Shown piece after piece: positions 23,908 through 33,066 of a stretch of DNA of 64,000 bases. The notes beneath the pieces were generated by a model. It was not told the DNA's origin. It made no database searches and saw nothing but the letters and a program-made list of their open reading frames with translations. Location of the stretch: contig JAXHUH010000169.1 of the NCBI GenBank assembly GCA_034211175.1, positions 1-64,000 on the forward strand, in the 5' to 3' direction. How positions within the stretch are numbered: position 1 is the first letter of the stretch; each line of letters opens with the position of its first letter. Position numbers and translations under genes: made by a program. Source of the stretch: JAXHUH01 sp034211175 (GTDB lineage: Bacteria; Actinomycetota; Acidimicrobiia; Acidimicrobiales; CAIXPF01).

Positions 23908-24144
23908 TCAGGGCGACGACGTCGCCGGCGAGGCTGTCGTGCCGAGGTCTTCGTCGTTCGGGATGAAGAGGTCTTCGATGGGGGCGGCGAAGACGTGCGC
24001 GAGACGGAACGCGAGCGGCAGGCTCGGGTCGTAGCGGCCCTTCTCCAAGGCGTTGACCGTTTGTCGGCTGACGCCGAGGAGGTCGGCGAGGTGTGCCTGG
24101 CTCCAGCCGTTGACGGCGCGGAGCTCCTTGAGCCGGTTCTCCAT
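23908..24144 (-). CDS. XRE-family transcriptional regulator (small, HTH only)
   Basis: A 78-residue regulator of the Cro/CI type. The helix-turn-helix is ELRAVNGWSQAHLADLLGVS then RQTVNALEKGRYDPSLPLAF, followed by AHVFAAPIEDLFIPNDED. This is the plan of small YozG-type regulators often paired with a membrane protein, as here. The start overlaps the upstream stop by one base (TGATG). It may repress its own operon at the inverted repeat around 24600. Confidence 0.87.
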   Translation of the reverse strand: MENRLKELRAVNGWSQAHLADLLGVSRQTVNALEKGRYDPSLPLAFRLAHVFAAPIEDLFIPNDEDLGTTASPATSSP

Positions 24145-24581
24145 CAGCGCAACCCTCGGACGAGGAGTGTTCCGCTCCATGTCGTCATGCCGGCGCCGAA
24201 GACCAACCATGCCCCGAACGTCGGGACCTCGGCGGTCATCGCGCTGAACCCGAGGGCCATGGCGACGATCATCGAGACGCCGAAGCCGAGCGCCATGCAC
24301 TCGAGCATCACGATGCGGCCGTACTCGTCGGCACGCTGGACCGCGCGGTACAGGGCGACGGCGACGCCCACCATGGGAACGACGGGCAACAGGGACCAGA
24401 GCTGCGCACCCGGGGTGCTCGCATCGACGGTGTTGAGCACGATCGCGAGCACGACGCCGAAGGTGGCGATCGCCGGGACGAACTCTCGGAGGTAGCTGTC
24501 GCGCTGTCGCTTGTCCTCGGCGCTCAGCCGGGGGCCTCGGCTGCTGCTCGACGTCGTTGCGCTGTCGTTCGTATCGACCAT
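24144..24581 (-). CDS. Small membrane protein paired with XRE regulator
   Basis: A 145-residue protein of unknown function with four hydrophobic segments (about residues 35-55, 62-78, 92-112 and 117-135). A hydrophilic N-terminus is rich in Ser and Thr. Homologous partners of small XRE regulators are common, but their role is unclear. The ATG at 24581 is fixed by the promoter: the -10 box leaves the first base of the ATG as the likely transcription start. Confidence 0.7.
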   Translation of the reverse strand: MVDTNDSATTSSSSRGPRLSAEDKRQRDSYLREFVPAIATFGVVLAIVLNTVDASTPGAQLWSLLPVVPMVGVAVALYRAVQRADEYGRIVMLECMALGFGVSMIVAMALGFSAMTAEVPTFGAWLVFGAGMTTWSGTLLVRGLR

Positions 24582-24587
24582 GCCGGC

Positions 24588-24618
24588 AACGTAAAGGAAC
24601 CTTGTCATTGTGTCAAGG
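24588..24618 (-). promoter_or_regulatory. Leaderless promoter with operator for the membrane protein/XRE operon
   Basis: On the minus strand TTGACA (24616-24611) and TACGTT (24593-24588) are exactly 17 bp apart. The ATG at 24581 falls at the expected +1. An inverted repeat CCTTG/CAAGG (24600-24604 and 24614-24618) overlaps the -35, where the XRE protein could bind. Confidence 0.72.
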
Positions 24619-24812
24619 AAGCTTTCCGACAAGCAGGCTTGACTTTCCCGCGGTGACGCCGCCGGCGCCGGAGACGAGGCCGCCGAGCTCGACGGCCCTC
24701 GGGGCCGACCCGCTCAGCCCACGTTCTGAGCTGCGATCGTCTCGGGCAGCTGGCGACGCGTCAACACCACACGGCTAAGGTCCTGCTCACTCACCGTGAG
24801 GAAGAGGGAACA

Positions 24813-25628
24813 GTGCGGGGGTGTACCGGATTGCGTGGTGGGGCGGCTGCCTTGGCTGCGCTCGTCGTGATGGTGTGCGGGTGCAGCAGCGTCGGTGACG
24901 CGGCGCCGGCATCGGCCGAAGACGCGTCCGGCGCCACCACGACGGGGCCCCCGGATGCCGAGCCCGAGGATGGCGGGACCTCGACGACCGCTGCCGCCGT
25001 CGAGCGCGACCTCGAGGCGGAGCAGGCGGCGATCGACGCGGCGATGTTGACGCTGTCGGACCTCCCGGACGGTTGGGAGCAGGTTGCCGAAGGTGCTCCC
25101 GGCGGCAGGGAGAACCCGGCGGCGCAGGTGTACGCCGACTGCATGGGACTGGACTTCGACGTCGTCTACCCCGACGGGTTGGCCTCCTCCTCGAGGTTCG
25201 CCTCGGCCGATGACGAATCCGTGTCCTCGCTGGGCGTCGTCTACGCGTCCGAGGAGGTGGCCGTCGACAACTACGCACTGCGCACCAGCCCGGAGGCGTT
25301 CGATTGCACCGTCGAGCTGGTGGAGGCGACCCTGGGGGCAGTGGTCGAGGCCTCCGGTGAGGACATCGAGATCAGGGAGACGACGGTCCACCCGCTGTTG
25401 GTGACGCCCATCGGTGACAGCGCCATGGCGCTGCGGGTCACCATGCCGGTCGAGGCGCGCAGCATGCGCGTCGAGGGGTACATCGACCAGCTCATCGTCC
25501 GGGTCGGCAGGGTGGTCATCCAGGTCCAGGCCCGGGCAACGTTCTCGCCGTTCGACACGACCGAGGTCGAGCGGTACGCCGCGCTCGTCGTCGACCGGAT
25601 CGCGGCCGCAGATCTCCCGCCCGCCTGA
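24813..25628 (+). CDS. Putative lipoprotein of unknown function
   Basis: A 271-residue exported protein. The signal peptide is a hydrophobic stretch (about residues 10-22) ending in a lipobox-like VCGC, so the mature form probably begins at the second cysteine and is lipid-anchored. A low-complexity Ala/Thr/Glu linker follows to about residue 60. The folded part has no motif I recognise; it includes LPDGWEQVAEG and a paired-cysteine region. GTG at 24813 has GAGGGAACA before it. Confidence 0.65.
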   Translation: MRGCTGLRGGAAALAALVVMVCGCSSVGDAAPASAEDASGATTTGPPDAEPEDGGTSTTAAAVERDLEAEQAAIDAAMLTLSDLPDGWEQVAEGAPGGRENPAAQVYADCMGLDFDVVYPDGLASSSRFASADDESVSSLGVVYASEEVAVDNYALRTSPEAFDCTVELVEATLGAVVEASGEDIEIRETTVHPLLVTPIGDSAMALRVTMPVEARSMRVEGYIDQLIVRVGRVVIQVQARATFSPFDTTEVERYAALVVDRIAAADLPPA

Positions 25629-25716
25629 GCCGCGGCGCCTCCTGCGGGACCACCGCCCGGCCACCCCATCGATGCCAGGCTCAGGGGTCGCGCCGCACCG
25701 GGGAGAGGTTGCGGGA

Positions 25717-25737
25717 CGTCCGCATCAACGGCGGACG
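25717..25737. terminator. Hairpin between convergent genes
   Basis: A 7-bp stem (CGTCCGC/GCGGACG) with 7-nt loop lies between the convergent lipoprotein (ends 25628) and histidine phosphatase (ends 25772). Confidence 0.4.
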
Positions 25738-25771
25738 GCGGACGGCAAGCATCACCTGGCGCCGAGCGGCC

Positions 25772-26368
25772 TCAGGACAATCGCAGGTCGGGGTCGGCCC
25801 GCAGGTGGGCGGTCTCGTTCAACGAGACGATCGACCGCTCACCGCTGGACGCACCGAGGAAGCGATTGATCGAGGTGTAGTCGGGGTTGAAGAACAGTCG
25901 GGGCTCCAGGCCCAGCAGGTGGGACGCCCAGACGTTGATCACGCCGCCGTGGCACACCACTGCGACCCGCTGCCCACGATGGGAGACCACCACCTCTTCG
26001 AGGGTGGCGGTCACCTCCCGGGCGAAGCCGGCCCGGTCGAGTGCGGCTTCCTCGGCCAGGTATGCCCGCCAGGCCACCTTGTCCCGCCGGAGCACCTCGA
26101 TGGGCACGTAGCTCGACCCGTCCGCGTCGAACTCCCGCACCCCGTCGATCACCGTTGCCTCGCGGCCGAGCAGCCGCTCGAGCGGGGCCACCGTCTGGCG
26201 GGCTCGAGCCAGGGGGCTCACGTAGAGGGCGTCGACCGGTTCGGCTCCGAACCAGTCCGCCATGGCCAGCGCCTGGCGATGACCGATGTCGGTCAGTGGC
26301 GGGTCGGCCGGGCCGTCGGCCCCGTCGATGTGGTGAGGTCGAGCATGTCGGATCAGCACCAGCTCCAT
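25772..26368 (-). CDS. Histidine phosphatase family protein (phosphoglycerate mutase-like)
   Basis: A 198-residue phosphatase. The catalytic RHG-type motif is LVLIRHARP (His about residue 8). The second active-site histidine is in VAVVCHGGVI, and LYVSPLARARQTV is the conserved third segment. The ATG at 26368 is chosen because it starts directly at the first strand. The substrate is not predictable: a phospho-sugar, phospho-alcohol or nucleotide precursor are options. It is monocistronic. Confidence 0.88.
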   Translation of the reverse strand: MELVLIRHARPHHIDGADGPADPPLTDIGHRQALAMADWFGAEPVDALYVSPLARARQTVAPLERLLGREATVIDGVREFDADGSSYVPIEVLRRDKVAWRAYLAEEAALDRAGFAREVTATLEEVVVSHRGQRVAVVCHGGVINVWASHLLGLEPRLFFNPDYTSINRFLGASSGERSIVSLNETAHLRADPDLRLS

Positions 26369-26454
26369 CGCGACCGAAGGTAACCGCCCGCGCTCGACCG
26401 CCCCGACGACCTCCTGCCGCCGCTCCACGGTGGCAACGCCCACTGCCGCCTCCT

Positions 26455-26574
26455 CGGCCCCGAGACCACTGCCAGGATGGCGATCCCCACGACGTCGGGG
26501 TCGCGGCGGAGCGCCATCAGCGCACCGGACATCCCGAAGGCGGAGATCCCGATCACGTCGAGCGTGGCGAGCAT
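26455..26574 (-). pseudogene. TRIC-type channel (UPF0126) N-terminal remnant
   Basis: About 40 codons (LDVIGISAFGMSGALMALRR then DVVGIAILAVVSG) match the first half-repeat of TRIC/YicG-type cation channel proteins, which begin with a glycine-rich DxIGxxxFAxSGA helix. The expected GGGxxRD continuation is absent and the frame degenerates beside the phosphatase start. Confidence 0.65.
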
Positions 26575-26623
26575 GCCGGGGGTTCCGGGCGACGCCGGCA
26601 GGTGGTCGGCGGAGGCGGCTCCG

Positions 26624-27373
26624 TCAGCTCGTGGTGGCTCGGACGGCCTCGTCGATGAGCTCGGCCACGGCTGCGGGTTGGGAGACGGTGACGGCGTGGG
26701 ACGCTTCGATCTCGACGGTCGTCGAACCGGCTCGTTCGGCCATGAACCGCATCGAGTCGGCGGGGATCGCGAGGTCCTGCAACGTGACCATCGTCCAGGA
26801 CGGGATCGTCCTCCAGGCCGCCTTGGTGGCGATGTCCTCCAGGGCCGACGCAGCGATCGGTCGCTGCGTCACCGCCATCAGGCGGGCCACGTGGGGGTCG
26901 ACGTCGGCGGCGAACACGTCACCGAACCGATCCGGGTTGATGTACAGATCGGTGCCGGTGCCCCCGTCGGGCAGCGGGAAGGGAACCGACTCGAGCGCGG
27001 GCCCGAGCTCACCGCCCGGGTACTTGGCGGCCAACTGGCCGGTGCTCTCGCCGGGTTCGAGGTTGAAGCTGGCGATGTAGACGAGGGCGGTCACGTTGGC
27101 GGCGCCGTCTGCGGCCTCGCTCATGACCGAGCCGCCGTAGGAGTGGCCGGCGACGACGACCGGCCCACCGAAGCCGTCGATGATGCTGCGCAGGTAGGCG
27201 GCATCGGACTGCAGGCCGCGCAGTGGGTTCGCCACCGCCACGACCCGGTGTCCCCGCTGCTGGACGTCGGCGACGACGCCGTTCCAGCTGGCCGACTCGG
27301 CGAAGGCGCCGTGCATGAGCAGGATCGTCGGCCGTTCCTGCGTGGTGTCGAGGGTCTCGTTCGTGTCGCTCAC
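26624..27373 (-). CDS. Alpha/beta-fold hydrolase (esterase/salicylate-esterase-like)
   Basis: A 249-residue alpha/beta hydrolase. The oxyanion loop is LLMHGAFAESASW, the nucleophile elbow is GHSYGG (Ser78), and a catalytic histidine lies in EIEASHAVTVSQP near the C-terminus. The closest pattern is the small esterase/methylesterase group. GTG at 27373 has a strong AGGAG 8 nt upstream. It diverges from the large LuxR-type regulator at 27562, which may control it. Confidence 0.87.
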   Translation of the reverse strand: MSDTNETLDTTQERPTILLMHGAFAESASWNGVVADVQQRGHRVVAVANPLRGLQSDAAYLRSIIDGFGGPVVVAGHSYGGSVMSEAADGAANVTALVYIASFNLEPGESTGQLAAKYPGGELGPALESVPFPLPDGGTGTDLYINPDRFGDVFAADVDPHVARLMAVTQRPIAASALEDIATKAAWRTIPSWTMVTLQDLAIPADSMRFMAERAGSTTVEIEASHAVTVSQPAAVAELIDEAVRATTS

Positions 27374-27561
27374 GGGAGCATCTCCTGTGTCGGTCGGTGC
27401 TTGCGGTCCCCAGCATCCGCAGCGCGGCGCGTGGTCGAATCCCCCGGCCGCGTAGTCACCGAGTGGGCCCGATTGCCCGCTCATCCCGGAACCGCAAGAC
27501 TCGAACCGTCCCGAGTCGCCGGGCGAGAGGCCCGATCCCACGGAGGTCGAGAGAGCTGGTC

Positions 27562-30297
27562 GTGCCCGCGCTGGTCGGACGGGACGAGGAGCTGGCCGCG
27601 ATCGACGAGCTGCTCGATCGGGCGCGCGGCGGGATGAGCGGCGTGCTCGTCGTGCGTGGCGAGGCGGGCATCGGCAAGACCTCACTGCTCGACCACGTTG
27701 CCGCCTCGGCAGCGGACTTCGAGCTCCTCCGCGTCATCGGCATCGAGTCGGAGATGCACCTCGGGTTCGCCGGGCTCCACCAGCTCCTCACACCGTTCCT
27801 CGGCGGCATCGACGTGCTACCGCCGCCCCAGGCCCGCGCGCTGGCGGCGGCCTTCGGCATGACCGACGAGGCCGCACCCGACCAGTTCCTGATCGCCCTC
27901 GCCGCGTTGACGCTCATCACCTCCGCCGCGGAGCGCCGACCGTTGCTCATCGTCCTCGACGATGCGCAGTGGCTGGATCCCGACAGCGCCGACGCGCTGG
28001 GCATCCTTGCCCGGCGGCTCCACGCCGACCGGGTGTGCCTGCTCATCTCGATGCGCGACGCCGCCGGTGACGGGCACCGGTTCGACGGGATCTCCTCCCT
28101 GACGCTGACGTCCCTGGGCGGCGACTCGTCGGTCGAGCTGCTCGAGCGCTCGCTGCAGGCCCCGGTCGCCGACGAGGTTCGCGATCGGTTGGTCGCCGAC
28201 GCCCGTGGGAACCCACTCGCGCTGATCGAGTTCGGACGTGAGCTGTCCGCCGGCCAGCGAGCCGGGACCGAGCCACTCCCGCCGGCGCTACCGGTCGCCC
28301 GCGAGCTCGAGGGCCTCTTCCTCCGACAGCTCGACGCGCTCCCCGATGCAACGCAGCGCGTCCTGCTCGTCGTCGCCGCCGAACCGAGCGGCGACCTGAC
28401 GACCGTGCTGCGCGCCGCCGCCGTGCTCGGTCTCGACGAGGGCGCGCTGGCACCGGCCCGGACCGCCGGCCTGCTCGCGGACGGACCCGGGCTGTCGTTT
28501 CGCCATCCGCTGGTCCGCGCAGCCGTGTACCAGCGCGCCGCGCCGGTCGAGCGGCGGCGCGCGCACGGCGCGTTGGCCGACGCGACCGACGCCGGTGACG
28601 AGCCGCTCCACCGTGCGTGGCACCGGGCGGTCGCCGCCGACGCTCCCGATGACGACGTCGCCGGTGAGCTCGAGCGGGCCGCGCAGATCTCGGGCGGACG
28701 GGGCGGCTGTGCCGCCGCGTCGTCGTTGCTCACCCGGGCCGCCGAGCTGACCTCCGACCCCGAGGCGCGCGCCGCCCGTCACTTCGCCGCCGCGGTCGCT
28801 GACCTGACCGCCGGCAACACGACGCGGGCGCGGACGTCCCTGGAGCTCGCGCGGCCGGGCCTGCGCGACCCGTTGTTGGCCGCGCAGGCCCGGCGCGTCG
28901 AGGGCGCGATCGCGTACCTCGGTTCCGGCGGCGCGGACGGCGGCATCGTCGCGACGATGGTCGAGTCGGCACGGACACTCGCGCCGCTCGACGTGAACCT
29001 CGCCCGCGACGTCATCTTCGATACCCTGCCGATGGCGATCTACTTCGGTGCGTCGAGCGCGATCCCGGTCAGCGACATCGCCCGGCTCGCACGGACGTTC
29101 GAGCTGCCCCGGGGCGCTGCTCCGAGCTCCGCCGACCAGGCGCTCGACGCGATCGCCGCACTGTTCACCGAGGAGCTCGACACCTCGATCCCGCAGGCGC
29201 GGCGAGCGCTCGCCGCCGTGCTCGCCGATCCCGACATCTCGAGCCAACCCCGGTACCTGGCGAGGGCCTGCTACCTGCCCCAGGCGCTCAGCGACCACGA
29301 TGCCTGGCTCACGCTGGCGTCAGCCTGCGTCGCGGCGAGTCGCGAGCAGGGCTCCTTCCAGAGCCTCCTGGAGGGCCTGAGCTATCTGCTCCTGCGCGAG
29401 ATCTGCGTCGGATCGCTCGACGCCGCAGCCACCTACGCCGCCGAGCACCGTGAGTTCCAGGAGGCGGTCCAGCGGATGCCGAGCAGAACGGCCGCCGCAC
29501 ACGAGCTCATCGTGTCGGCATGGCGCGACAGCGAAGCCACGGTGCGGGAACGGATCTCGGCGCTGGAGTCGGGGTCGCACGGTCTCGGCTACGTGATGAT
29601 GCTCTGCCGCCAGGCACAGGTCATCCTGGCGCTGAGCTCGGGGAGCTACCAGGTGGCCTCCTCGCTGGTGCACGACAACTGGCTGCACAACCTGGGCCTC
29701 GGTGGCCTGCACGCTGCCGATGCCGTCGAAGCCCACGTTCGTGGAGGTGACCGGGAGGCGGCGCTGGAGCCCGCCCGGTACCTCGCCGACCGGGCGCGGG
29801 CCACCGGGAGCGGGTTCGACCGGGGCTTGCTGTCGCGCAGCACCGCACTGCTGTCGGACGAGGATGGTGCCGAGGCGGCCTTCCGCGACTCGATCGAGGA
29901 GCTGGGCGCCTGCGGGGCGCGGTTGCACGTGGCGCGCACGGAGCTGGTCTACGGCGAGTGGCTCCGACGACAGAAGCGTCGTCGTGACGCTCGCGAGCAC
30001 CTCGAGGCGGCCCAGAGGACCTTCGAGGCCATGGGCGCGCGCAACTTCGCCGAGCGGGCCCGGGTCGAGCTCCGGGCCACCGGAGCGCACGCCCGCAAGC
30101 GCGTCGACGAGACCCGGGACGCGCTCACTCCGCAGGAATCACAGGTCGCGCGTCTCGCGGCGGCCGGCCTCCACAACACCGAGATCGCCGAGCGGCTGTT
30201 CATCAGCGCCAGCACGGTCGACTACCACCTCCGCAAGGTGTACCGGAAGCTCGACATCACCTCGCGGCACGCGCTCGGGAGCCTGGTGTCGACATGA
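27562..30297 (+). CDS. LuxR-family regulator with N-terminal AAA-type ATPase (LAL)
   Basis: A large ATP-binding transcriptional regulator of 911 residues. Walker A is GEAGIGKT (33-40) and Walker B is LLIVLDDAQWLD (about 130). A long helical TPR-like middle follows. The C-terminal LuxR helix-turn-helix is LTPQESQVARLAAAGLHN then TEIAERLFISASTVDYHLR. GTG at 27562 begins right at the ATPase domain (VPALVGRDEE); an upstream start at 27397 would add 55 residues of unlikely composition. LAL proteins sense a small ligand such as maltotriose or antibiotic precursors. The divergent hydrolase is the nearest candidate target. Confidence 0.9.
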   Translation: MPALVGRDEELAAIDELLDRARGGMSGVLVVRGEAGIGKTSLLDHVAASAADFELLRVIGIESEMHLGFAGLHQLLTPFLGGIDVLPPPQARALAAAFGMTDEAAPDQFLIALAALTLITSAAERRPLLIVLDDAQWLDPDSADALGILARRLHADRVCLLISMRDAAGDGHRFDGISSLTLTSLGGDSSVELLERSLQAPVADEVRDRLVADARGNPLALIEFGRELSAGQRAGTEPLPPALPVARELEGLFLRQLDALPDATQRVLLVVAAEPSGDLTTVLRAAAVLGLDEGALAPARTAGLLADGPGLSFRHPLVRAAVYQRAAPVERRRAHGALADATDAGDEPLHRAWHRAVAADAPDDDVAGELERAAQISGGRGGCAAASSLLTRAAELTSDPEARAARHFAAAVADLTAGNTTRARTSLELARPGLRDPLLAAQARRVEGAIAYLGSGGADGGIVATMVESARTLAPLDVNLARDVIFDTLPMAIYFGASSAIPVSDIARLARTFELPRGAAPSSADQALDAIAALFTEELDTSIPQARRALAAVLADPDISSQPRYLARACYLPQALSDHDAWLTLASACVAASREQGSFQSLLEGLSYLLLREICVGSLDAAATYAAEHREFQEAVQRMPSRTAAAHELIVSAWRDSEATVRERISALESGSHGLGYVMMLCRQAQVILALSSGSYQVASSLVHDNWLHNLGLGGLHAADAVEAHVRGGDREAALEPARYLADRARATGSGFDRGLLSRSTALLSDEDGAEAAFRDSIEELGACGARLHVARTELVYGEWLRRQKRRRDAREHLEAAQRTFEAMGARNFAERARVELRATGAHARKRVDETRDALTPQESQVARLAAAGLHNTEIAERLFISASTVDYHLRKVYRKLDITSRHALGSLVST

Positions 30298-30390
30298 TGT
30301 CCCGCTCGTTCCGATCGCCGGCGTCCACCTGATCCTCCTCCGGCGGGGGTGGGGGTGTCGCCGCCGCATCGGCTCGGTCGCGCGGCTCGG

Positions 30391-30927
30391 TCAGTCCAGT
30401 CGCCCAGCCGGCCGGCGTGGATCCGATCCGAGGTATCGGGCGACGAGCAGGACGGCCGCGCCGAGGCCGACGCCGAGCGCGGCGCCCAGCCAGTTGTCGA
30501 CGACGTCGGCGGCGTCGCACGAGCGGCCGACCGCCGGTGTGAGCTGCACGAGCTCGAGGATGGGTGGCGTGCTCGCCACCGCGGCGAGTGCGATCCACCG
30601 ATGGACGCGCGTCGCCGGTACGAGCATCGCGAGTGCGCCGAGCGGTACGTACAGCAGCACGTTCAACAGGCGCTGGTCATCGTGCCGCCACCCGAGGAGG
30701 TCACCGGCGCCCGTGAACACGCACGACGAACCGGCGCCCTCGCTCGTGCTCGGAGCGAGCGCGACCGCGACGGTGACGACGTAGCACCACGTTGCAACGG
30801 CCGCCATCGCAGCCCGAGCTCGGCCGCGATCGCCGCGCAGACGGAGGTAGACGGGCACGACTCCCAGTGCCGCCGCGACGGCGACGGCGAGCACCAGAGC
30901 CGGCACCCGGTAGCCCATCACGTGCAT
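30391..30927 (-). CDS. VanZ-like membrane protein
   Basis: A 178-residue protein with four or five hydrophobic segments. The VanZ family signature is recognisable in NVLLYVPLGALAML and in ELVQLTPAVGRSCDAADVVDNWLGA, the conserved polar segment before the last helix. VanZ relatives can raise glycopeptide tolerance or act in cell-envelope lipids; the role here is open. The ATG at 30927 is the first of two near starts (the other is 30918). Confidence 0.78.
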   Translation of the reverse strand: MHVMGYRVPALVLAVAVAAALGVVPVYLRLRGDRGRARAAMAAVATWCYVVTVAVALAPSTSEGAGSSCVFTGAGDLLGWRHDDQRLLNVLLYVPLGALAMLVPATRVHRWIALAAVASTPPILELVQLTPAVGRSCDAADVVDNWLGAALGVGLGAAVLLVARYLGSDPRRPAGRLD

Positions 30928-30969
30928 CAGCGCCTCCCGCGCTCGGTGTCGCGTTGCGCCCGCCGAGTG

Positions 30970-32058
30970 CTACGTGCTGACCGTGACATCGCCGTCGGTG
31001 CCGTGCGGCGTGACCTCGGCGATGGCGAGGAGCGACTCGACACAGTCGCGGATCGAGTCGTCGAAGGGCCGGAACGTGACCGGCACCGCGGCCCGGATCC
31101 GGTCGTTGCGCAGGCTCAGGCCCGCCCAGATCGATCGGAACTCGTCCTCGCGCGCCTGCCAGCGGTCGGGCGCCGGATCGGTGATCGTGCCGGGGTCGTA
31201 GCCGAGCTCGGGGAGCAGCCGACCGATGGAGGCGCAGATGTCTTCGTAGTCGCGCCTCTCCGTCGACCAGGCGAGGTACCGCTCACCGTTCGCGACCTTG
31301 TCGCTCTCGAGCAGACCGATGTGGCACGCGGCGTCGTCACGGACATCGACCGGCATCCACGGCCGGTACGGCCCGGTGCCGTGGAAGATCTCGCAGCGCC
31401 CCTCGAGCATCTGGGCGATCAGGTGCTGCCACGGCCCACCGGTGCGGTGATGAGGCGACAGGATCGGGCCGACGTTGTCGCCTGGGCAGACCGTGATCGC
31501 GTCCCAGCCGCCGCTGGCCGCAGCCGCATCGGCGAACGCTCGCTGGGCGATCACCTTGCCCATCGAGTAGCCCTGGCCCCGCTCGGGCGTCCGCTTCGGG
31601 TTCTCGTCGTCCGGTTCGCGGTCCTCGTCGATGATCGGCCGCCGCACCAGTTCGTTGATGTCGACCTCCGAGATGACCGCGGCGATGCTCGAGGTCACGA
31701 CGACACGCCGGATCGAGCCGGACGACTCGACGCTGGCGATGATGTGATCGCACGTCCGGCGCACGTAGTCGGGATCGTCGTAGCTGCTGACGTGGGAGAC
31801 GTGGGCCACGCCGTCGCACCCGCGGAAGATGTCGTCGAAGCAGCCGGGCTCGTCCAGGTCGGCCGAGTGCAGCGTCAGGCGACCAGAGGCGTGGGCGTTC
31901 ATCCGCCGGAGAAACCCGACCCGCGACTCGTCGTGCTCGTCGCGCACGCAGGCCCGCACCCGGTAGCCCCGCTCGAGCAGCCCCCGAACGACGTGCCCGC
32001 CGACGAAGCCCGCGGCTCCGGTCACGGCGATCACGCCCCCCTTCGGCACCGGCGCCAT
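30970..32058 (-). CDS. NAD-dependent epimerase / dihydroflavonol-reductase-like SDR
   Basis: An extended short-chain dehydrogenase of 362 residues. The Rossmann motif is VTGAAGFVGGHVVRGLL. The active site has the serine in RVVVTSSIAAV and a YSMGK pair (Tyr, Lys) near residue 165. PVDVRDDAACHIGLLE is the usual later segment. Substrates in the group range from dihydroflavonols and aldehydes to 3-beta-hydroxysteroids. The ATG at 32058 overlaps the stop of a 14-codon upstream frame that has the better ribosome site. Confidence 0.85.
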   Translation of the reverse strand: MAPVPKGGVIAVTGAAGFVGGHVVRGLLERGYRVRACVRDEHDESRVGFLRRMNAHASGRLTLHSADLDEPGCFDDIFRGCDGVAHVSHVSSYDDPDYVRRTCDHIIASVESSGSIRRVVVTSSIAAVISEVDINELVRRPIIDEDREPDDENPKRTPERGQGYSMGKVIAQRAFADAAAASGGWDAITVCPGDNVGPILSPHHRTGGPWQHLIAQMLEGRCEIFHGTGPYRPWMPVDVRDDAACHIGLLESDKVANGERYLAWSTERRDYEDICASIGRLLPELGYDPGTITDPAPDRWQAREDEFRSIWAGLSLRNDRIRAAVPVTFRPFDDSIRDCVESLLAIAEVTPHGTDGDVTVST

Positions 32059-32102
32059 CAGCGCGGCCTGCCCGTACGATCGAGCGAGCTGGTGGTTGCC
32101 AT
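32058..32102 (-). CDS. Putative 14-codon leader peptide upstream of the epimerase
   Basis: A short frame MATTSSLDRTGRPR starts with an ATG preceded by a strong AGGAGG 6 nt upstream. It ends in TGA overlapping the epimerase ATG (TGATG). The epimerase has no ribosome site of its own, so its translation probably depends on this frame. Either this is a coupling leader peptide or a single-base error has split one gene. Confidence 0.45.
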   Translation of the reverse strand: MATTSSLDRTGRPR

Positions 32103-32200
32103 GTGGTCCTCCTGACCCGTGCTGGCCAGCGAGCGAAGCATCTTCGCATCCGCCCCGTCGAATCCATGGCGTCCGCCGGCCCGCCGAGGTGCCCGGGCGC

Positions 32201-33061
32201 CTACAGGTGCCCCGTGGCGAGGAGATCGGCCGGGTCGCGGAGGTCGACGCAACCCAGGTAGCCACCTCCGTGTGCCGTTGCATCGTGCATCGCGTAGCCG
32301 ATGAGCTCCTGGGCCCGGCGGGGCAGGTCGCGTGCGACGTCCGGCGGGGTGGCCAGGGTGTTGTTCTCCTCCGGTCGCAGCCATCCGGCGACGTAGCTGA
32401 GGTGGACGCCCGCCCGGCCCCGGGTCGAGCGGTTGGTCCCGCCGGCATGGATGGTGGAGCCGAGGTAGACGACCCCGGCCCCGGCCGGCATCTCGGCCGG
32501 GACCAGCTCGTGCTCCTGCGGCGCGCGCCCGGGCTCCCAACGGTGGCTCCCCGGCGCAACGACCGTGGCGCCGTTCTCCTCGGTGAACTCGTCGAGTGCG
32601 ATGACCGAGGCCAGCTCGACCTCGGGATGGGGCTGCGGCAGGAAGGACCACACGTTCTGGTCGCGGTGGAGCCACTGCCTCGGCGCGCCGGGCTCGCGCA
32701 CCATCAGGTGGCCGACGTTGAGCGTGTAGCTGGCGCAGTTCGGCCCGATGATGGCGTCGGCCGCGGCCAGCAGCACCGGGTGGAGCAGGATCGCGTCGAC
32801 GAACGTGGCCGACTTGCCGGCCAGCCCGGTGACGTTGCGGACGCCGCGGAAGAAGGACTGGAGGGCCTCGTTCACGTGGCGCATTTCCGGATCCGCGTCG
32901 TCGACGTGCGGCCGGACCTCGTCGAGCAATGCCGTGATCTGCCCATCGGCCACGAGGTCTTCGACGATGACCGCGCCGGCGTCCTCGATGGCCTCGATGA
33001 TCGCCTCCGGCCCGTCGTCGCGACGGAGCCGAGGCAGTTCTGCGGTCGATAGGGGAGCCAT
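32201..33061 (-). CDS. Phytanoyl-CoA dioxygenase (PhyH) family protein
   Basis: Fe(II)/2-oxoglutarate oxygenase of 286 residues. The iron ligands are HxD in QWLHRDQN and the distal His in GSTIHAGGTNRSTRGRAGV, with the arginine that holds 2-oxoglutarate just after. The segment GATVVAPGSHRWEPGR is diagnostic of the PhyH family. Five bases separate it from the methyltransferase upstream, so both share an operon. The substrate is probably a small metabolite. Confidence 0.88.
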   Translation of the reverse strand: MAPLSTAELPRLRRDDGPEAIIEAIEDAGAVIVEDLVADGQITALLDEVRPHVDDADPEMRHVNEALQSFFRGVRNVTGLAGKSATFVDAILLHPVLLAAADAIIGPNCASYTLNVGHLMVREPGAPRQWLHRDQNVWSFLPQPHPEVELASVIALDEFTEENGATVVAPGSHRWEPGRAPQEHELVPAEMPAGAGVVYLGSTIHAGGTNRSTRGRAGVHLSYVAGWLRPEENNTLATPPDVARDLPRRAQELIGYAMHDATAHGGGYLGCVDLRDPADLLATGHL

Positions 33062-33066
33062 GTCGT

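Noticed and set aside
30349..32115. A 588-codon open frame on the plus strand
   Set aside because: It runs antisense through the VanZ-like and epimerase genes, both of which show clear family motifs. No domain is visible in the plus-strand product.
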